From assembly GCA_010015675.1 (NCBI GenBank), contig ML976988.1, positions 666,332 to 730,331 on the forward strand: a DNA stretch of 64,000 nucleotides, given 5' to 3'. Numbering within the stretch: position 1 is the first letter of the stretch; every line of letters begins with the position of its first letter. This document shows, one piece after another, positions 1 to 12,200 of the stretch. Under the pieces are notes generated by a model. The model made no database searches, had not been told where the DNA came from, and saw only the letters and a list, made by a program, of their open reading frames with translations. The DNA comes from Byssothecium circinans. Its lineage: Eukaryota > Ascomycota > Dothideomycetes > Pleosporales > Massarinaceae. The position numbers were made by a program, and so were the translations under genes.

Positions 1-504
1 GCGACATGGGAAGTCTCATTGACAGGGCAGCCTTACCATAAAGACTCCCTCGAGCCCATCAGCGACGAATCCGATGACAACTCCGGCACTGACAGCGACA
101 CTTCATCCGCCCTCTCCTCCCGTGGTTCCGAAGCGGAACTCAATAGCGAAAAACCCACCTACGACGCGCTCGGCGAACGCATCCCCCCGGAATCCAAAAC
201 CTTCACTCTCGGCTCGACCTGCAAAGCCAATGCTCAGGTCGCACACACACTGTACCACTGGCGCTACCACCTCAACTCCTGGGTTGTCGATTACCTTGTC
301 CGAAAGGGTCATTGCACACCTAAGAAGCTGGTCAAGCGCGATAAGTGGAGTGTGAAGAAACGCGGCAAGTATGCGAATAAGATTGTGGATGAGATGGAGG
401 AGGGTGGCGAGATTAAGAAGCTGCATCGGTTGTATAAGGAGCAGGTGGACTTTGCGTTGGAGGCGAGGAATGACTACAAGAGGGGTTGGGGACGGAGGGC
501 GTAG
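1..504 (+). CDS. 3' end of unrecognised gene (5' end outside window)
   Basis: The frame is open from base 1 to a TAG at 502-504, so this is the C-terminal 167 or so residues of a gene that begins upstream. There is no convincing ATG inside; the first in-frame candidate start is a TTG at 19, so a start here is unlikely. The visible part begins with an acidic, Ser-rich disordered stretch (roughly residues 15-45), followed by a more ordered basic region containing LYHWRYHLNSWVVDYLVRKG and a Lys/Arg-rich tail. I do not recognise the family. The codon pattern (C-rich third positions) and the ordered half support real coding. The tail composition would fit a nuclear or nucleic-acid-binding protein, but that is only a guess. 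Confidence 0.6.
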   Translation, partial: ATWEVSLTGQPYHKDSLEPISDESDDNSGTDSDTSSALSSRGSEAELNSEKPTYDALGERIPPESKTFTLGSTCKANAQVAHTLYHWRYHLNSWVVDYLVRKGHCTPKKLVKRDKWSVKKRGKYANKIVDEMEEGGEIKKLHRLYKEQVDFALEARNDYKRGWGRRA

Positions 505-1171
505 GCTATTCTGGTGCTGAGGCTGGTAGGCTTGGAGTCTGACGAAGGCTTGGATAATACCTTGTGCTTCTGCATTGTACATGATGGTTAAGGTGCCACA
601 TTCCTTTTTATTATGACGTCTTTCAGGCACAGAGGCAACTCAGTATCAAAGATCTTGGATGGATGTTGAGCATTTGGATGGATGGTTGCTGGCGAGGGAA
701 AATTGCAATACTTGAAGGCGGTCTGCACAATTTCCTTGGGCGTGGCGTTGGGTATGGAGTTGGATACCCCATTTGCTTCCCCTTTTTGTAGTCGGAAATG
801 ATCAAGTAGGATCACCCTCTAGCTCTTTTATATAATGAGTAGTGCGTGGGTGCAGACTCTGACTACACACCCTGAAACATAAAGTAGTGTATTCTTTAAC
901 TATAAAAGTTATTTCTAACATGCGTGTACGTTCACATATCCTAGATGCATCTTTCCCTGCCTTTTCTACAATATTACGTAGCACATGTATAGATACTCAG
1001 CTGTTGAAGCGGCAATAGTATTAAACATGGTTGAGAAGGTATTCTATGTCCATTTGGAGTCCCAGTCCCAAGCTCCAGGCATCGAGCGCCCAAAAATGCA
1101 ATTGTCTAATATACCTCCACCATCCCGTCTTATGTACACTTCTTGGGAAAATGGTTTCTCAGACCGAGGGA
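505..1171. other. intergenic, convergent 3' ends
   Basis: This lies between the TAG of the first gene and the stop of the convergent Sec14-like gene. It is AT-richer than its flanks and holds only short frames without conserved sequence. I read it as two 3' untranslated regions and a spacer. Confidence 0.5.
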
Positions 1172-2379
1172 TTAAGCAGCGACCTTCACAGGTTCCTGGG
1201 CGCCTTTGACATCCAACTTGACAAAATCATCCGCAAGATCCGCAGCTTTGGTCGCTTCTATCGCGCTATCCGTCACAGGAGCGACAGCAGCCGCTTTGTC
1301 TGCCTCCTTCACAGCCTCTGGAACGCCCTCCTTCTCCACCTCCTTAGCCGTCCCATTGAGCTCGCCCTCCTTCCCATCTACACTCTTCTCCTCACCACCC
1401 CAGAGATAGATCTCACTCTCCCCAACCAATTTGCCCGCCTTCTCCCACCGCGCTGTCCTCGCAGCCCTTCGCTCTTTCGCGAGGGCGTCGAGTGCGGGCC
1501 AATAGATTGAGTGGTCGTACGCAAAGTCTACTTCGCCGCCGGAGTTCTTCATGAGTTGCGAGGAGGGGACGTGGCTGGTGAGGGGTTCGTTGTAGCGGAT
1601 TTTTGTCTTTGTGACGGGGTCGATGAAGGGAGATACTAGTTTGAGGAACGTAGTTACGTACCAGGGGACTATATCATACTGTCAGCAGAGATCTCACTCA
1701 ATCCCCATCGGCAAAATGCTCGGAGGTAGCTTGATGGTAGAATAGGGAACTCACGATGCGTAATCAATGCTCTCCCCAACCTCTCCGGGTAGTGGTTTTG
1801 CAAAATATTCAACACCTGCCTTGCCGTCGCAATACTGGGCTGACTCCCTGCACTCGAATTGCGGAAATCAATCAGCAGCGCCAGTGACTCCTGCCCGGGC
1901 GGTGCAATATCCAGCGTCCTCTCCAGCATATATACCAAATGCTCCACCTGCTTGGGGCTGTTCTTCGTGTTCTGCTTATTCGGGAGCAGATACAGACAGG
2001 GCCGGCCCTCATTGTCATAGCCCAAGACGACTTGCTTTCCCGTTTCGTTCTCGTCGGAGATGTAGTCTGCGGTGAAGCCGTCGGTGCCGTATTCGCGGCG
2101 CCAGATCAACGTGCCTTGAAGACGCTTAGAAGCTTGGGCGAGGTTCCATTTGGTGGCGCGCAGGTAGCGGAGGAGGCATTCACGGGTGAGCCACATGCGT
2201 TCGGAGTCGGTGAGGGGGGCTTGTTCGGCACCCTTTGCAGAGCTTTTGGGGAGATCGGTCCATGATTTCACAGTCGTGAGGAGCTCGTCGTATTTGGATT
2301 GCTGGTCGGCAGTGAGGGGAGGCGGCACAGCTGGTTTACTACCCTCTGCAGGGTGGGGGAAGGGTCCTATAGCTGACAT
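1172..2379 (-). CDS. Sec14-like CRAL-TRIO phospholipid transfer protein
   Basis: Model: complement(join(1172..1668,1755..2379)), 373 aa, one 86-nt intron (GTGAGT...ATAG). The split codon gives ITHLPWYVTTF, which restores the CRAL-TRIO core. The N-terminal helical CRAL-TRIO_N segment (about residues 55-110, with ECLLRYLRATKWNLAQASKR) is followed by the lipid-binding domain (about 120-290) with the usual GYDNEGRPCLYL and RQVLNILQNHYPERLGRALI motifs and a PFIDPVTKTKI segment. The C-terminal 70 residues are a low-complexity Ala/Glu/Lys tail. Family members exchange phosphatidylinositol and phosphatidylcholine between membranes; the exact ligand cannot be read from the sequence. The gene is divergent from POL12. 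Confidence 0.9.
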
Positions 2380-2725
2380 GTTGAATAATACTCAGGGGTG
2401 GCAGGGGGTATTTGAAGAGGTGAGAGAAAGAGGTGTAAGAGGGTCAATTGTTCTGGCAGAATTGTGGGACAAGAAGGTTGTCAAGAATTGAAGAGGAAGG
2501 GAGCTGATGCCGAGCTACGGCGGTGAATGATTAAACCATGTTGGACCCTGCGTCAATGAAATGATAACTCGCCGCGAAGCTGCCTGCTCCCTATCGACGC
2601 TTTTATAGACACAGTACATGCTCCTTATCACAGCCATTACAGCTTACACGGAACGCGTCGACGCGTCTCACCGAACACCAAACCCTCACGCGCAATCCAC
2701 CCCTCACCACCACCACACGGATACC
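2380..2725. promoter_or_regulatory. divergent promoter, Sec14-like / POL12
   Basis: A 346-nt spacer separates the two divergent start codons and must hold both promoters. An upstream in-frame ATG at 2618 could extend POL12 by 36 residues, but that extension is His/Thr-rich and unlike coding sequence, so I place the start at 2726 (context ATACCATGG). No binding sites were identified. Confidence 0.5.
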
Positions 2726-4986
2726 ATGGACGACAGCACCACCGAACTCACCGAGCGATTTGAACGCTACTGCAACACAAAAGACAATGATCTGCCCCCC
2801 GAAGTGCTCACCGAGTTGCGGCTCATGCTGAGCCTGTTCTCGATCTCGCCCGAAGAGCTGGATTTCAAATGGCAGGCATACATGATGAAGATTGGCGGAG
2901 AGGAGAACAAGATGGACTTGAAAACTGCGAGGGACTTCAAGAAGAGTATCCGGGATGCGCTGGAGCGGGAGAGCAGAGGAAAGGCGCAACAGCAGAAGAA
3001 CGAGGCGAAGAGGGCTGCGCCAACGCCGCGTGCGAAGGGTGGGGACATGTATGACATGTAGGTCATAAGAGAGTAGCATATGAGAAGGAGATCTAATCGG
3101 CACAGGCTCGACGGGATGATACAGACACCGCGTGCCGGGGGCCTCAACAGCAGCGCCGTGAAGAGGAGATCGAACTTTGACACACCAGCCAGCAAGGCGC
3201 ACAAAAACCATGAGATGAGCTCACCTGGTGGTGTGCTCACACCGAAAGCTGATGCCAATGGCGGACCGTACGTGCTTCCTCTCATGTCCTTTCGCAGCTC
3301 TGACAATCTCAGTGTCTTCGACTTTTCTTCCCGCCAAAACGCAGGTGACATCACCGAGCAATTAAACGGTCATATTGTGCTCCCCGAACCCCCCGAAGAG
3401 GAAGAATACCCCACCGAGCCGCGTATCAAGCTCAAAGCCAACACCGACATGTCCAAATTCTCCTACAAGACCATGGCGATGAAACTCTCCGAAGCGTCCG
3501 AAGTGCTCGACGACCGCATCGACGAATTCCGCCAATTGATCCAAGAACACCTCGATCTCGAAGACAGCGCTTTCGGCAATGCTGCCTACCAGTCGCCGAA
3601 CGAAGTCATCGCCGTTGGACGCGTGTGTTCGGATCAAAGCGAGGGGAAGCTGAACACAGCATCACTCGTACTAGAAGGCTCACGGCGCTGGGGCTCGGGA
3701 CGACGAGTGCCGCTCAAGCTTGACGCCTTGACATCGTACAACTTCTTTCCTGGCCAGATAGTCGCTCTCCGCGGCACAAATGCCTCCGGCGAACTATTCG
3801 TAGTTTCTGAGGTCCTTTCCCTCCCTCTGCTCACCCAACCCGCTACCACACCCTCCGATTTTGATACGCACAATGCTCGCTACTTAGACAGCTCAGAATC
3901 CAATCCCGAAAACGTACGTCCCTTGACAATTTACATTGCATCGGGACCCTACACCACAGACCAAAATCTCGACTTCGCACCCCTACACACACTCCTAGAC
4001 AACGCAGCCACCGCCCGTGCAGACTCTGTGATATTGATAGGCCCCTTTCTCGATGCCGAACACCCCAGCATTCGATCCGGAGACTTCGATATCCCACCGC
4101 ATGTCACAAGCCCCGATCAAGCCACCATGACCGATGTCTTCAAACACTACATATCTACGGCTCTACAATCATTCACCTCCCGCAACCCGAAATGCAACAT
4201 CATTCTAGTTCCCAACCTACGAGACGCACACCACCATGCTGCCGCATTCCCCCAGGATAAATTCATCAAGAAAGAACTCGGGCTCGGCGCAGCGAGCAAA
4301 ATGGTACAGTGTGTAACAAACCCGATGACGTTGAGCATGAACGAGTTCATCGTAGGTATGAGCTCGCTCGATATCCTGGATATGTTGCGCCGCGAGGAGA
4401 TTGTAGGCGGGAAAGCCCGTGGAGTCAACCTATACGAAAGAGGAGCGAGGAACGTCATCGAACAGCGGAACTTCCTCCCCTTGTTTCCGCCTACAGCGCG
4501 CGAGAAACTGGGTATTCCGGCACCTATTGAAGAAAAACCTTTCAAGAACGGTGTTGCGAATGGCGAGGCGGCGGAAGCAGAAACGGATACGGAAACGGCG
4601 GAAGCAGATGATGGACCCAGTCCGTTCCTTCCCTTCGGGACTATGCTGGATACGTCGTACCTCAAGCTGGGAGAGATGTTGAATGTACGGCCGGATATTC
4701 TGATCACGCCGAGTGTTCTGCAAGGATGTGTAAAGGTATGCGTCAATCATGCCCCCTTTCGCCACACTCTTCGGAGAGATAGTAGGCAATATACTAACAA
4801 AGTGAACAGGTTGTTGAGTCCGTCCTAGTAATCAACCCAGGAACCCTTAGCAAGCGCCGCGCTGCAGGCACCTACGCCCGTCTCATCGTGCGGCCTGCTA
4901 CTGTCAGTGACGAGGAAAGGGAGCGGGGTGTAGCGGTTGCCAATAAGCTGTGGGAAAGGGCAAGGGTGGATATCGTGAAGATTTAG
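2726..4986 (+). CDS. POL12: DNA polymerase alpha subunit B
   Basis: Model: join(2726..3057,3106..4735,4810..4986), 712 aa. The introns are 48 nt (GTAGGT...CACAG) and 74 nt (GTATGC...CTAAC...ACAG). The protein is the non-catalytic B subunit of the polymerase alpha-primase complex that starts DNA replication. In order it has an N-terminal helical domain, a disordered linker with TPRA/TPKA phosphosite-like motifs, an OB-fold region (about 200-330) and the inactive calcineurin-like phosphoesterase domain (about 385-640, LTIYIASGPY...DSVILIGPFLD). The third exon supplies the conserved end VVESVLVINPGTLSKRR, which confirms the last intron. An acidic insert (about 600-625, AEAETDTETAEADD) is probably species-specific. 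Length fits the family. Confidence 0.93.
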
Positions 4987-5765
4987 GATGGAGTCTGGGT
5001 TAGATACTGAACATGTGGCGTTTGAAGGTTGACGGAGGTACATTGTACGTGCATCTTTAGTTAGGCGTGTGAGGGTCTGTACGGTTGTTCATATTTCGAG
5101 AATGAGGATAGGATGAGATGGCGGGAATAGCCACAGGAACAGTGGACTTTGTAAATGAAACCGTTGCTCCTCGCGCACCTTGGATGAGTGGGGCAATGAC
5201 ATCTTCGCTTTCATGGCTTCTCTAGGCTTCCCGCAGTAGTGCTGTTGGATTCTTACAGCTCTAGGTCACTAGGTGTCTTGCTAGCATAATGGAATGCGGT
5301 ACAGCGAGCGCGTATCGTGATTAGAGTTGTGAGTCAGGATGTTGTTCTGGCATGAGGGCTTGATGAATCACAAATGAGATCCTCTTCGGCGGTCACTCCC
5401 AATCTCAAGTTCGTATAAAGGCTTCCACTCTTGCGAGACAGGTCTTCACGCCTCCCGTATCCAGAACAGCCAACTAATGACGAGTCGCATGTAGGACCAG
5501 GCGCGAAGATTTGTGAATTTAGAGTTGGAATTTTTCCTATCAAGAGACCCAACCCTTGCGTCCGTCCCATCCATGTAGCACTGGAAGTTGCACCTAGGAT
5601 ACTCCGAAGAAGGAAAACAGAGTGTCGGGCAAGACACTCTCAGCGAGTTGTCAATTCGCGCCTCCCATAATGCCGATGCAATGTTCGCTGTGTATTTGTC
5701 GTTAGGTAGTCATCGCGTACACCATCACGCCATCCCCCGTTCCGACCGTCGAATTCGTGAGAGAT
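4987..5765. other. intergenic, convergent 3' regions
   Basis: This stretch lies between the POL12 stop and the convergent RPS29 stop. The short frames here overlap one another in several phases and show no recognisable domain. No RNA gene was seen. Confidence 0.45.
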
Positions 5766-6167
5766 TTATCGGTGCTGTATGGAATTAGCAAAGGTGTGCG
5801 ATTGAGAGGCGGTATTGTATTGGAGGTATATCGTGGTCATGGGCAAGTACGGGTCGGAAGTAGAGGTAGTCTTTCGTACCTTGACGAATCCAATGTCGGC
5901 GCTCTTCTCCCTGAAGCACTGGCGGCAGATGTTGAGGCCGTACTTGCGGATGAGACCGGCAGGGTGAGTGCAGACGCGGCTGTCAAAATTCCGTCAGCGG
6001 ATATCCTTCATTCACCAACACCTCTTCGCCATCCATTTATAGCTTTCCTCCTCCATTCCGCTCTTCTACCGGCGTGCAAATCGCGTATACAAGGCTATAA
6101 CGTACCAAGAGCGGGAGCCCTTGCCGTAGGTGCGCGGGCGCGAGTACCAGACGGATTCGTGAGACAT
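5766..6167 (-). CDS. RPS29: 40S ribosomal protein S29 (uS14)
   Basis: Model: complement(join(5766..5774,5880..5979,6106..6167)), 56 aa, exactly the eukaryotic uS14 length. It begins [20 protein letters not shown]; the second exon encodes CRVC...[15 protein letters not shown], completing the C-x2-C...C-x2-C zinc ribbon, and continues to SADIGFVK. The third exon is 9 nt and encodes only His-Arg-stop. The introns are 126 nt (GTACGT...ACAG) and 105 nt (GTACGA...ACAG). The gene is invisible to a long-ORF scan because each exon is so short. A likely 5' UTR intron (about 6209..6280, GTAAGT...GCAG) precedes the ATG, a common feature of fungal ribosomal protein genes. The protein sits in the small-subunit head near 18S rRNA. 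Confidence 0.95.
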
Positions 6168-7258
6168 GGTGGATGGGTGTGGAGCGAGATGTGCTTGCGG
6201 AGTCGCTGCTGCGTCGTAATCAGTCTACTTAGTCTCTCTTGAAGCATTTCATTCGGCGATATAGACGGTAAGGTACTTACAAAGATGCTCGTGGAGGGTG
6301 GTGTGTATCTGTCTACGGTGATGTCGTCGGTCGGGGTATTCGCGATGGGGATGCGTGTGAATTTTGGAGCGTGTGATTAAGCGAGCGGGCGATTGTGGTG
6401 CCAAGACTTTACCGCGATCGATTGGTCAAATCTTGAAAGAGAGTTGCTAGATACGGATTGTTGAAATTCCTCGACAACGAATTTGTACGTTGGGAATCGA
6501 TGACATCGACCTTAAGCAAGCACACAGTCTCCAAATAATGTCCACAGCACAGGCGCCTTGGGCCCAGCTGCGGATCACGTGGAACACTCATCAACACCAC
6601 AACGAAATCTGCAGAGTCGCCATAATCACACGTCTTAACCCTAAGAACGACAACATATCGCCTGCCCTTGTCTTAGAGTTCCATATCGTTCCAAAAGTTC
6701 GGACGCTCTCTGCGAGCCACGTGTGAGCTAAAACCAAACCTACCTAGTAATGCGAAAACTACGAACTTTTGAAGCTATCCACGTTCTAGATTACGCCCCT
6801 ATTGGGCAGCGGCTGAGCAGCCATCCGACGTGCGCCACTCCAAAAGCCACCACGTCGTATCTAGGTAAAAACGATAACATCGCTTCTCCCTGCTAAAATT
6901 GGTAATGGCATCTTTCTTCTCGAAGCATGCCAGGTGTTTCAACTTTACGAGAAATCCCTGGGAATACGAGCTTACCTTAGTCGACGCATGCTTTGACCAT
7001 ACGACTGACATTTCATAATCTGTAATGAAATCGCCACCAAATGTATGCAGTGATCTTGACGAAGGCAAAAGAAGTGTTTCCATGAAAAGGAACTTTCGAT
7101 TCATTGCAAGCGATATCAAGCACTATGTACAAGCTCAATCTCCGAAGTATATACACGAGAAAGATCGTAAAAGGCTCACCGGCTCCCTCATCAGAAGACA
7201 TCACTATCCTCAAACAACAACACCGCACAGTCTCAATCATTAACAGCAACACTCATCC
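6168..7258. other. intergenic; RPS29 promoter and 5' UTR
   Basis: The part next to RPS29 carries its 5' leader and a probable untranslated intron (about 6209..6280). The rest, up to the stop of the next minus-strand gene, shows only short, unconserved frames. Nothing else was recognised. Confidence 0.45.
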
Positions 7259-9258
7259 TCAAAGCGCCGCGTCAACAACCGTACCAACCAAGCCCCTCTT
7301 TCTCCTCCTCGGCGCGGTGACCAATTCACTCCTGCCCCCAAGATCACTCACGCACTGGATGTTCGTCGGTTGCTTGACACTCCTGCTCGAATAACTCCAC
7401 TTGCCCGCCGCCGTGCTGGTCATAGGGAGTGTCGTTCCCCCATTGTTCAACAACAGACTCATCTGCTTGTTGTCGCCGTTGATGACGTTAGAGGAGCAAG
7501 TCACGCCGATGGTTCCCGACTGTCGCGACTCCCATGTATAAGTATTAACCACGACACTGTCGGCTGCTGTAGGGGTGACAGAGATAGTAACGTTGGCCTT
7601 GGAAGTCTTGGAAGAGTCGGACTTCTTGGAGAGCGTGACCTCGAAGACGAAAGAAGTTGCGGCTGTGACTTTGGGGAGATTGACAGTGGCGGTAGCGGCG
7701 GAAGGAGACGTGATGCTAACGGTAGCGCTTGCAGGAGAAGTCTTGGTCCATGCGTAGTTGAGATCATTGTTGTTGATCGCGGTGTTGTTGTTCGAGGCGA
7801 CCAGAAAGATTTGGGCACCTCCGCGTTGAGCAGAGGAAAACGGCGCGACGAAAGCAACAGGCGCATCGCCGCCTGGGGCAGACGTACCTGTAGGCGGCGC
7901 AGTATCGCCCGGACTGCATGTCTTACTCGGCGCCGGGGGATTAGCACCCGGGAACGGCGATAAGGGACCATACTGCTTGCCATCGAGGAAGTCACCCTGT
8001 ACCATGTTGCGGAAGTTGTTGAAGTTGAAAGGAATGAACTCGGCGCCGGGATTGTCGACTTCAGGGTAGATCCATTCTGTGACTGGGGTTACATATTTGC
8101 CAGCTTCGATGCCGTCCTTGGTGGTGATGATTTTCGATTGGGTTTTGACGACGTATTCACGGGTGTAAGGAGTTTGGGCTGTGGTGGACTCAATGCGGGC
8201 TTCCCATTTGCAACGGGCGTCTCCGCCACGAGGAGTGGCAGACCCAATTTGTCGTTCAGTTTCAGCACCAGTGCAGGGGTCGACGTCGATGGCGAAAATG
8301 GTCACGGCAGCGTTGGCACAGGACGATAGAAAACCAATGAACTATGCAGTGGTAAGCTAAGAGTTTTGGTAACGATGTGTTATGGTGACTTACTCTAAAG
8401 TCTGCGACTTCGACGTTGCCATTGTTATCAAAGACACCGATGAGAGCATCTTCAACACGGATGTACTGAGGAACAGTATCCGATGCTGATGTCGTCACCT
8501 GAACGTTGATGGCGGCTACTTCGAAAGCTGCGATCGTACTTCCAGTCTTGACACCCGAGTACTCAACGAAGTCCCCGACGGCGAGAGGCACCATTGCCAA
8601 CGGGTCCGGCGCCGCAAAACTTGTGGAACCAGCCGGACGGTTCGAGCTTGGACACTTCTCATCCGTACTGGACCTTTGAATACACATTGGAAAACCGGAG
8701 AAAGCAGTGACGCTGGGGTTCTCATCGTCAACAGGGAAGAAAGGCGCATTGTTCGTCGCGGCACCGAACACACCATTGGGGTCACTGAGTTTGACTGTAG
8801 GGCCTCCTCGGATTTTGAAAGAGGCGTCAGCACCATTGATGGATTCAATGTATCCTTGGCCAATTCGTGTACTGATTCCCTGAGCAACGATGATTTGGGC
8901 TGCGATGGGCTGTCCTGCAATGGCGTTGCCGTTGACAGTGACTTCAAAGCCTCCGACGCCAGCACCACAAAGCTCACCAAATGGGACCCATCTCACGGGG
9001 AATTGGGTGATGAGATTCTTGGGGACTTTGAAAGTCCAGCCATCGACCGTGATAGTGCCACCAGAATTATATTCTGTGGTGTCAACGTTGCATCTGGAGT
9101 CATATTAGTATCTCCTGCGAAGGTGTGACATGGAGCCGAGGGAAGCCTCACCCATCCAAATTACCAATGACTGATACACCGTAAGTTCCTGGGATCGGGG
9201 TTGCAGCCAGAACTAATGAGGCCAGCGAAAGAATGGGAGCTATCTTTGCGTAGAACAT
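7259..9258 (-). CDS. secreted protein of unknown function
   Basis: Model: complement(join(7259..8341,8394..9093,9152..9258)), 629 aa, with introns of 52 nt (GTAAGT...ATAG) and 58 nt (GTGAGG...TACTAAT...CCAG). The first exon starts MFYAKIAPILSLASLVLAAT, a good signal peptide with cleavage probably near residue 19. The mature N-terminal half is a beta-rich domain (about 35-270) beginning with a Cys and a GGTITVDGWTF segment. A Pro/Gly/Ser linker (about 395-430) leads to a beta-sandwich-like C-terminal region (about 440-600) of Ser/Thr/Ala-rich strands resembling Ig/PKD folds. I expect extracellular or cell-wall location. I recall similar hypothetical proteins in other filamentous fungi but no characterised one. 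There is no obvious GPI signal; the end is basic (RRRKRG). Confidence 0.8.
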
Positions 9259-12200
9259 AATGAATGATGCTTAGATGAATACGTCTAAGATGGAAAGACG
9301 ATGGAGGCGTGCTGAAAAAACAGAGAAGGTGGAGAAGCATGAGATTTATATACTTCACTCTCCAGCTTATCACCCAATGGCCTGAGCGCCCCCAACCGCT
9401 CACATGTCCCTAACCCACCCCCATATCTCGTCAATATTCGTACTAAAGCATTTACCATCCGCACCCGGAAGGCCCTCTCCGCACAGCGAAACTTTCCGAA
9501 TCCGAGCAAGACATGGTCCAGAAGTCCTTCTACCTGCGTACAATGCAGGGACCTCACAAGCGCGGAAAAGTGTACAGCAGAGTATCCACGCGTCAATACT
9601 TCCAAGGACATAACCGAGTTACCTAAAAAGACGTTCAACTCCGAGATATGTCCAAATTTCAGACTTGGTCTACTAGGTACGCCTCTTTGCGGGTATGGCC
9701 GATGGCGTTGATATCTACGAGGCGCTAAGTTGAAGCTTCACAAAAGAGCTTATCTGTTCTGAGCAAGAGCAAGGGACAGGCCTTCGCGAACCTGCATGTT
9801 GGCCACGGGGCCTGGGTGGGATGGGCGGACCTCTAGGCACCGGGGGCGGCTGATGAGAGCCAAAAAATGGATTCCTCGTGTTCGAGGCAGTTGTCTACAC
9901 CATGTAGAAGTTTACTTGGCTCTGGTTCGCAGCCGTGAGCTAGTCAACGGTGGTGGCATACCGTAGAAACGTGGACCAAGCACTTCATAGTAAGCTAAAT
10001 GTCAACTGAGTTTGGGAAGGTATATATGCGGGTATGCACTCCGAGTGATACACCATGTCAACTGGGAGGGAGCACGACTCGGTCGAATGCAAGCATTTTG
10101 GTGCCTAGAAAAAAGTCAGGCGAGATTTGCAGGCTCGCTCCACCGTCGCCTGAAGGAGCCAGATCGAGCACGCTCGTATCTCTGCTCTATTTTTACCACT
10201 GTACGTGTTCCTACGGTCCTAGCAGAAGTCTTACACGAGCGAATCCTGAGTCTCAAGAGTCTGACTAGGACTGTCAGACTGGAGACGAGATTCAGCGAAC
10301 CAGTGGTGAGGATTAGAGAAGATGGAGAAAGGCGGGAGTCGACGGCTCGTGGTGGCCATTCTAGAGCACGCTCTTCCATTATTCAGCTGAGAGGCTTGCT
10401 GAGCCGAGTGGGATTTGGCGCGCGAGTCTGCAGCGTCACGGCTGTTCGCGTGCATCACAGAGCGGAGAGATGTGGCATGGCACCGGAAGAGAGTTTGTTC
10501 AATACTATCTTCGTATGTTACGGCTTTCTTCCCCCGCGACGTAGTCGGCAATAGATACGTGATGTGCCTAGAGCGACATACCTACGTAAGTCTAAGACAA
10601 GCTTCAAGAAGCGGAGAGCACTAAGCGAGTCACGCTAATTGCCCGAGCTCTCCTCCACCACCCTCGTGGGCAGGTATGGGATTTCTGATGCAAGGCCGGA
10701 CAGTGTGGTCAAGGGTGAGTATGCGTATGCAGGGTACAATGTCTCAGCCGCATACACCTACATCCTGCGTGCAGCACGCAGTTCTTTGCCTCCGCCAACA
10801 CTGAGTCTGGATTTGTCGACCATCGCCGCATCGCCGCATCGCTGCATTCCGCACCTTGTAGAGTAGGCACTCTGCCAGTCACATCGATCCGGTATTTTCG
10901 TGTGGGAACTTGGAAGATGGATGCAGGTTGTGCCTTGTTGGCTAGGATTTGGGCTAGTCGTCAGCACGTGCGGTAAGAAGCGAAACCGACACTGGTGCAT
11001 TTTGTAGTCACTGATCGACCTCCAAAGACTCCAAATCTAGTCCATCCAATATCACGTCTGCGAAGAAGTGCCGAAGCTGCACACCGTCACCTTCACCCAC
11101 GCAGCGGAGGCACAACTGCCCAGCAATCGGTATATAGCCCACGGTCTTGGTTCCGCACCTGCATCCTCGGCCCGCACTTGCAGATGATCCAATAGTCTAC
11201 GGCTGCGGCCTCTTTCACCCCGAGGTGTTCGGTCATCCGACCCAACTGTACGGTAATCAGTACGCTTGTTCTTTTAGGGCAACTGGGTGACCTGGCCACC
11301 GCATGCATGGCAAAGGGGAGAACGCATATGTTGAAAGAATGTAACATTATGTGTCCATGCAGATCGGATAGGCTGTACGTGGCGGGGTTGGGTAGTTGTG
11401 TCTGGCGGCATCTTGGCAATTTTTCCTCTGAGGAATGGATGCGTATATCTCATTAGCATTTGTATCAATGACTAGAGGCGCGCTGCATGTAGTATGCATT
11501 GAAGGGACTCTTCGTCATGGATTAATGCCGATGCTCCCATGATGCCTCCGTAGAGCAATGTTTGTGTCAATCTTAGGGCATTCTACGTTTGGATAGTCTT
11601 CCGAAAGTTATATGTGTCGTAGTAGTCGTCGTGCATCGTTCCCCTCTCCCACTCGCGGAAACACATATCCTTTCGAACGTCCAGTAAGGTGAAGTCTCCA
11701 AAGTGATTTGCTAACCTTTCTTCGATCACTTTCTCTTCCGGAGAGAGAGATTGGCTCTCGATATCCGCCATCAAGTCTGCGACTTCAAGCATACATCACT
11801 CGTATGGCTCTGAATTTCGGGTCCTTCGTATCAACAAATTCCACAAGATAACTTGATCTTGAAGACCGCAGCAGACACATTGTGACGGCGACTGATACCG
11901 CATATGAGTGCATTTAGCACAAGCCGGGTCAAAGTCCTTAAGCCTGTAATGCCCATGAAATGCTCGATGCCGCTCCGGTTACGTTCACCAACTCAGTGAG
12001 TTCCCCGAATAGATGCAAGAGCAGGGATGCGTTGAATGTAGTTGCCTTCCGAGCTGTACTCCTGTTCTGTATGGCCATATTCGTTTTGCGAAGTGCGGAA
12101 ACGCATTTTTGGCGTCCTAGTTTCCGGGCCGAAGGTGAATAAAATGGTTCGAAAGAAATGCGAGGCTAAAGGCATCGATATTCGAGGAGAGAAGGTCCGG

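Noticed and set aside
5431..5788. Overlapping frames downstream of POL12
   Set aside because: Several phases overlap and none shows conserved sequence; they lie in 3' regions.
7370..7963. 197-codon plus-strand frame inside the secreted-protein gene
   Set aside because: Antisense shadow; Arg-rich, no domain, while the minus strand has consistent exons.
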